Source: Cunninghamia lanceolata (Eukaryota > Streptophyta > Pinopsida > Cupressales > Cupressaceae). From it: a stretch of DNA of 64,000 bases. The stretch lies in NCBI GenBank assembly GCA_027924645.1, contig BSBN01001017.1, forward strand, positions 6,040,501 to 6,104,500, read 5' to 3'. Below are positions 59,301 through 64,000 of the stretch, piece after piece; position 1 is the stretch's first letter, and every line of letters begins with the position of its first letter. The notes under the pieces were generated by a model that did not search any database, was not told where the DNA came from, and saw only the letters and a program-made list of their open reading frames with translations. The position numbers and the translations under genes were made by a program.

Positions 59301-60183
59301 TAAAACCTGATGCCAAACCCTTTAGGAAGAAACAGAGGCCAGTAAATGCTCTGTTGGAACCTCTTATTTTTGAGGAAGCCAAGAAGTTGCTTGTTGCAAG
59401 GATCATATTTCCAATCAGGCATTCCACCTGGGTTGCCAACTTGGTCCCTGTAAGGAAGAAAAATGGAGATATACACCTGTGTGTGGACTTTAGGAACTTA
59501 AACAGAGCATCAAAGAAGGATAATTATCCTTTTCCTTCTCTAGATGAAGTCCCACAAATGGTGAATGATGCATGAATGATGTCCTTCCTGGATGGCTCTT
59601 CAGGATAGAACTAGGTGATGGTTGATAAGATTGATAGATTGAAAAAAATTTCACCACCAAGTGGGGAATCTTTGCTTATAGGCACATGCCTTTTGGCTTA
59701 ATCAATGCTGGAGCAACCTTTTAGTGAGCTATGGATATAGCATTCAGAGGCTTGGTAGTTCAGTGCATAGTGATATATATGGATGATCTAACAATATTTT
59801 CAAAATAGAGATGTGATCACATTGAGGACCCCAGAAAAGTGTTAAAGAAGTGTGAACAGTATGGCATATCCTTGAATCTAAAGAAGTGTATTTTTGGGGT
59901 GACCATAGGTAAGCTACTTGGTCATGTCATATCTGAGAATGGGATAACCATTGACCTTGCTAGGGTAGATTCAATCATGAAGTTGCAACTTTTAGCAAGC
60001 AAGAAGGAACTGAAGTCTTACTTTGGTAAGATTAACTTCGTTAGGAAGTTCATCACCAGGTTTGCAGAGATAGTAAAACCTCTAAACGCCATGTTGAAGA
60101 AAGATGCTAAGATCAAATGTACTCTAGAGGCAAAAACAACATTTGAAGATATAAAGAAAGCCATTGTAGGTGCCCAGTACTGA
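59301..60183 (+). pseudogene. pol: H reverse transcriptase
   Basis: Motifs: KKLLVARIIFPIRHSTWVANLVP, VRKKNGDIHLCVDFRNLN, NYPFPSLDEVPQMV, FLDGSSG, MPFGLINAGATF and catalytic YMDD near 59778-59789, then LKKCIFGVTIGKLLGHVI. Stops at 59573, 59608-59618 and elsewhere, and frame changes around 59640-59830, break it. Confidence 0.85.
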
Positions 60184-60700
60184 TTAGTCCATATTACACC
60201 AGGGATTTCTATATATACTCATTTGCATCAAAACATACATGTGCAGCTATCTTAACTCAGAGGAGTGAGGCAAAAGAAGAGAAACCAATTACATTCATGA
60301 GCTCCCCATTCAGAGATGCCAGGCTAAGATATATGGATGTAGAGAGATAGTCTCTTGCCTTAGTCAGAGCTGTAAAGAAGTTCAGGCACTATATCCTGAG
60401 AATAAAAGTTAAGTAGTAGTAGTACCTGATTCAGGTGTGAAAATGCTCCTCATGCAAAGTGAACCAGGAGAGAAGAGAGCTAAATGGATTACTGTATTAT
60501 AAGAATATGATATGGACATAACACTTATGAACTAGTTAGGGGACAAGCCCTCAATCAGATGATTGCAGAGATAGATCCTAACTTGACAAGCCAATAGTAT
60601 GAAATAGATGCAGAAGTAAATGATGATTGGTACTCCAATATCAGACATGTCCTGATCACAGGGAGATGTCCACCTAATATTCATGCATCCCACAGAAGAG
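60184..60700 (+). pseudogene. pol: H RT-associated RNase H
   Basis: In a shifted frame, FYIYSFASKHTCAAILTQ, then SSPFRDARLRYMDVE and LVRAVKKFRHYILR are readable. The remainder up to 60700 is a decayed linker with stops. Confidence 0.7.
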
Positions 60701-61881
60701 ATTTGAGAATTAGGTCACAAAGGTACATGGTCAAAGGAGGAATCCTATTCAAGAAAAACTATGAGGGGATATACCTCAGGTGCTTAGACAAAAAAGAAGC
60801 CGCCAACGATCTTCTTGAGTTACATGATAAGTTTGGTACATCTCATGGATCACATCTGTCTACCACACATGCCATCTTGAGGGTTAGGTATTATTGGCAT
60901 ACTTTCTTTAGAGATACAGCTGAGCACATCAAGTTTTGTCACACATGTCAAACTACTTCAAACAAAGAGAAGTATGCAACTCAACCATTGCAACCGGTGA
61001 TGGAGATGTGCCCATTTGCACAATGGGGCATGGGTTTCATTGAACCTATTAATCCTCCATCCTTTGCAGGACACAAGTATGTTTTGACCATCATTGGTTA
61101 CTATACGAGGTGGACAAAGGCCATTAGCACCAAGACATACACATTAGATAATGTGATTAGGTTTATGGAGAGAAGTATCACAACTAGGTATGGAATTCCA
61201 TATGCTTTAGTTTGTGACAACGGTCCTACTTTTGCATCTCTTAAATTGTCAAGTTGGGTATTTGATCATGGGATAATTTTAAAATTTTTGTCAAATTACT
61301 ATCCCCAGGGCAATGACCTAGCTGAGTCCACTAAAAAGAATGTTTTGAATATTATTAAGAAGTTAATTGAAAAGAACCCTAGGAAATGAAATACTTTTCT
61401 CAAATATGCCCTGTGGCTAGATAGGAAGAGAGTTAAAACTACCTTAGGCAATTCTCTCTATCAATTGGTATATGGGTTGGATCCTATCCTCCCTGTCAAC
61501 TTGAAAATCCTGACCTTATAGTTTGCCCAAGAGTATCTAGGCATTGATAATTTAAAATGGAAGTCAGATTGTTGCAATTGTTGCACTTAGAAGAGAAACA
61601 AGATAAGGCAATTGACCATTTTTCCAAACATCAAGCTATTGTCACACTAGTTTGATAAAAGAGCCAAAGTAAAGGTGTTCAGAATCTCAGATTTGGTCCT
61701 ATCATGGGATAAAGCCCACAAAAGGAAGGGAGTTCATGGAAAGTTTGATAAATTGTGGGTCGACCCATTCCAAATATCAAAGATATTAGGTGATAGCACC
61801 TATAGGCTTAAGACTTTAACAAGGGAAGATGTTCCATTGCCAGTCAATTGACAATTCCTCAAACACGATTTACAAGCCTAG
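60701..61881 (+). pseudogene. pol: H integrase, first catalytic residue lost
   Basis: Open for 228 codons at 60703-61389. Zinc-binding His pair near 60820-60850 and CHTC near 60936. The first catalytic position at 61033 is Gly (WGMGFIEP), where Asp is expected. The second Asp (61216, CDNG) and the Glu (61324, LAES), 35 residues apart, are present. A TGA at 61387-61389 cuts off the C-terminal part, which continues with decayed DLVLSWDKAHKRKGVHGKFDKLWVDPF and ends about 61881. Confidence 0.85.
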
Positions 61882-63174
61882 GTAGGTCAGGTCGAAACCA
61901 TGCATTATATGTGCATATTGTATAGTTGCTTGTATAGATTGCTTGGTGTGTTTTCTTTGTTTGTGTGTTGTTGAGTCCTTGTTTTGATTAGGCAAGATAG
62001 AGAACCTTTCCACTTTAGAGAACTAGAGAAATTGTTAGAATTCAAGAAAGGAATACAAATTCCTACATAGGTTGTAGCTCCTGTCAGGTTAGGTACTTTT
62101 GATCAGGTCCGTGATATCATGTTCATCAATGGTAACTCTCTTGTTCAAGGAGATCCTCAAAAGAATACACCTAATAGCCTTTGATTTGTTGAAGCCACTA
62201 GTGTAGTGTTAAGAGGAAAATCTAAAGGTTTGCCCTTGCTACCATTGCAATTCTCAACCTAAGCAAGCAAGTGCCCACACCTTACAACTGAGCTTACATG
62301 CTCATATCTTATGAAAATTGGAAAAAAAAAAAAGAACTATATTGAATATCAAAATAAAGAAATACTTAGGTCATCCAAGTAACTCTATCGAGGCTATGAG
62401 TGCTTGTCCGGTAGTGGGTCTCTACTTAAGAGAATTGTAAAGATAACCTTGCTGGAGCTATGGACGCCTGCTGGCAGCAAGGCTCTATCCAAGGTTAGCT
62501 TAGAGGGTTAAATCTAACTATGTATCTTAACACTCATTACTAGTGTTTTCAACTTGTCTTCAAGATGAAGGAAATGAATCACATGCATACACCTAATTTC
62601 TTCTCATTATATTCTTATGTTGATGAATAGGATATCATTTAGGAAGGTTAGGATGCTTATGTTTGATAATAGTTAGAACATTATGTCTTAAATAGTACTC
62701 CTCACTTGAATTATTTGAATTTTAGATGTTTTCTTTGGTGGCAAGTTGTTGTGAGGTTTCACAACATGACCCATTTTGCCTTAGCAAAATAGGGACCCAA
62801 AAATTTTCTACTTGCTTGGCTTGCTTGTTTCCCTTTGCTTTTGGGTGGTATGGTAAAAAAATAGTAGCAAATGTTAGGACCTTGAGATCTAAGTCAAATT
62901 TTCAAAGTTGGAATTTCATCATAAACCTTGCTAAGTGAAAGAGCTTAAAATTCTAAGCAGGATTGCTTTTTGAAGCATATTGAAATTTCTTATATTAAAG
63001 AAGTTACGCCTAGTCAAAGTTTGGTCAATGGGTCACAGGTATATTCATATCATCCTAATATACAAATATTATTTTAACAACCCGATCCCTAGAAATTGTT
63101 AAGTAGCACTGAACATCTAGACAATTACTAATGTGCAGACATCAAAATTTAAATCATGCTGAAAGATAAACATC
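61882..63174. other. 3' flank of H, non-coding
   Basis: No supported gene. There is an A12 run near 62322-62334 and a degenerate duplicated motif at 62370-62510: GAGGCTATGAGTGCTTG and GGAGCTATGGACGCCTG, followed by GGGTCTCTA and AAGGCTCTA. The start of the H 3' LTR may be here, but I found neither a convincing polypurine tract nor a matching LTR. Confidence 0.45.
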
Positions 63175-63760
63175 ATGCGCATGGACATTAGCTAAGATCT
63201 GGATATTAACTTAATATTCAAACCCTAACTTAATGTCCATCTCTAAGCTAATATGTTGATCCTGATGACATCATGTCATCCTGATTTTATAAAGACTCTA
63301 GATCTTGCTTACGTTAGCCAGACATTAGAGCGCATGGACATCAACTTTGTTAATATCGGAGCTAATATCTTGATCCCGATGATGTCATGTCATCTTGACC
63401 TTACGAAGAACATTAAGCCTACTTACATCATCTGGATATTAACTCATAAGGATATTAAATTTTTGAAGATCCGCACCTTATTTTAATATCTAGATCCTAA
63501 TGACATTACTTCGCCCTAACTTAACACGAAGGATATATCTTGATGACATTATTTGGATATTCGACCATACGGATATTTCACATGCTTATTGTCCAGACCT
63601 TAGTTTAATATCCCCATCCTGATGACATCACTTTATCACGTGACAATGAGGAATCTTTCTCCTAGTGACGTCATCCAGACATTAGACCATATAGATATTT
63701 TGCACTCTTAATGTCCATACCTTAACTTAATATCCATATCCCACTGCCTAACCAATGATA
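63175..63760. repeat. Degenerate tandem array with TGACGTCA-like sites
   Basis: Four units of 114-122 bp. Each has a first site at 63266, 63380, 63501 and 63623 (TGACATCA, TGATGTCA, TGACATTA, TGACATCA) and a second site about 43 bp later (near 63309, 63423, 63544, 63666), the last being the perfect palindrome TGACGTCA. Each second site is followed by CCAGACATTA or TGGATATT. Units are strongly diverged. Confidence 0.75.
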
Positions 63761-64000
63761 CTACGACATGTGTCCACATGGACATCCCGACTTATTCTGG
63801 ATAGATTTGAGACCTGATGGTGAATCTTCAATTAATGATGGTTGATCGAACCCATATGATGATGTTATACATATATATTCAGATGGATATATCCATATGA
63901 ATATTCTAAGGGTAATATTCCCCCCATCTTGGTGTGCCCTTTTCACATTTAATACATGTAAAATTTAGCTTTTAAATTCAAACTCGTGCTAATAGACACT
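63761..64000. other. Right edge, nothing recognised
   Basis: AT-rich sequence without a gene or a repeat I can define, apart from ATGGATATATCCATAT near 63882, a short palindromic stretch. Confidence 0.4.

Larger units (their letters stand above)
12841..61881 (+). mobile_element. H: old Ty3/gypsy element split by a 42 kb insertion
   Basis: Gag lies at 12841-14795 and protease through integrase at 56790-61881. If element M and one target copy are left out, the reading frame passes directly from the gag end into the protease region. The internal order is gag, protease, a duplicated unknown module, RNase H, RT, RT-RNase H, integrase. The LTRs of H were not identified: the 5' one may be in 11267-12840 and the 3' one to the right of 61882 or outside the window. 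Many stops, several frameshifts and two lost catalytic residues make it the most decayed of the coding elements, which fits its being the oldest layer. Confidence 0.85.

Overview
This is plant nuclear DNA made almost entirely of LTR retrotransposons inserted into one another. I see no ordinary host gene, no tRNA or rRNA gene, and nothing bacterial. The plant assignment rests on Tat-type Ty3/gypsy polyproteins with a second RNase H, a chromodomain gypsy element, primer sites matching plant tRNA-Asp and initiator tRNA-Met, and a decayed plant mobile domain (PMD). The AT-rich sequence and deep nesting of old, mutated elements would suit a gymnosperm or other large plant genome. That is inference; the species cannot be read from the window.

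Layout. (1) About 1-10048, plus strand: element E1, a Tat-type gypsy element entering from the left. It has gag, protease with G-patch, RT, RNase H, second RNase H and integrase in one stop-interrupted frame, then a 2 kb repeat-rich 3' region, a polypurine tract and the 3' LTR. (2) 10049-12840: a decayed lysine/glutamate-rich ORF of unknown function and LTR-like non-coding DNA. (3) 12841-61881, plus strand: old host element H, with gag on the left and protease, RNase H, RT and integrase on the right. (4) A 42 kb insertion splits H: minus-strand element M (14796-56784), with 2.36 kb LTRs, a tRNA-Asp primer site and a near-matching 5 bp target duplication. (5) Three elements sit inside M. N1 (15459-27359) lies in M's 3' LTR and is a plus-strand Tat element without a recognisable gag but with an antisense PMD pseudogene. 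N2 (33763-40112) lies between M gag and pol and is a chromovirus with a perfect GGCAC duplication. N3 (42051-53996) lies in M gag and is a non-coding LARD-like element with 4.7 kb LTRs and a perfect TCTAT duplication. (6) 61882-64000: 3' flank of H with duplicated motifs and a degenerate array of about 120 bp units carrying TGACGTCA-like sites.

Insertion order is partly readable: H first, then M, then N1, N2 and N3. Nothing here looks able to move by itself now. Coding frames are broken mostly by stop codons that look like C-to-T decay of CAG, CAA or CGA codons, as expected of methylated plant repeats. Several catalytic residues are also lost. The most unusual points are a duplicated module of about 80 residues in H, RNase H lying upstream of RT in H and M, the antisense PMD in N1, the very long LTRs of N3, and a regular palindrome array in the E1 LTR.
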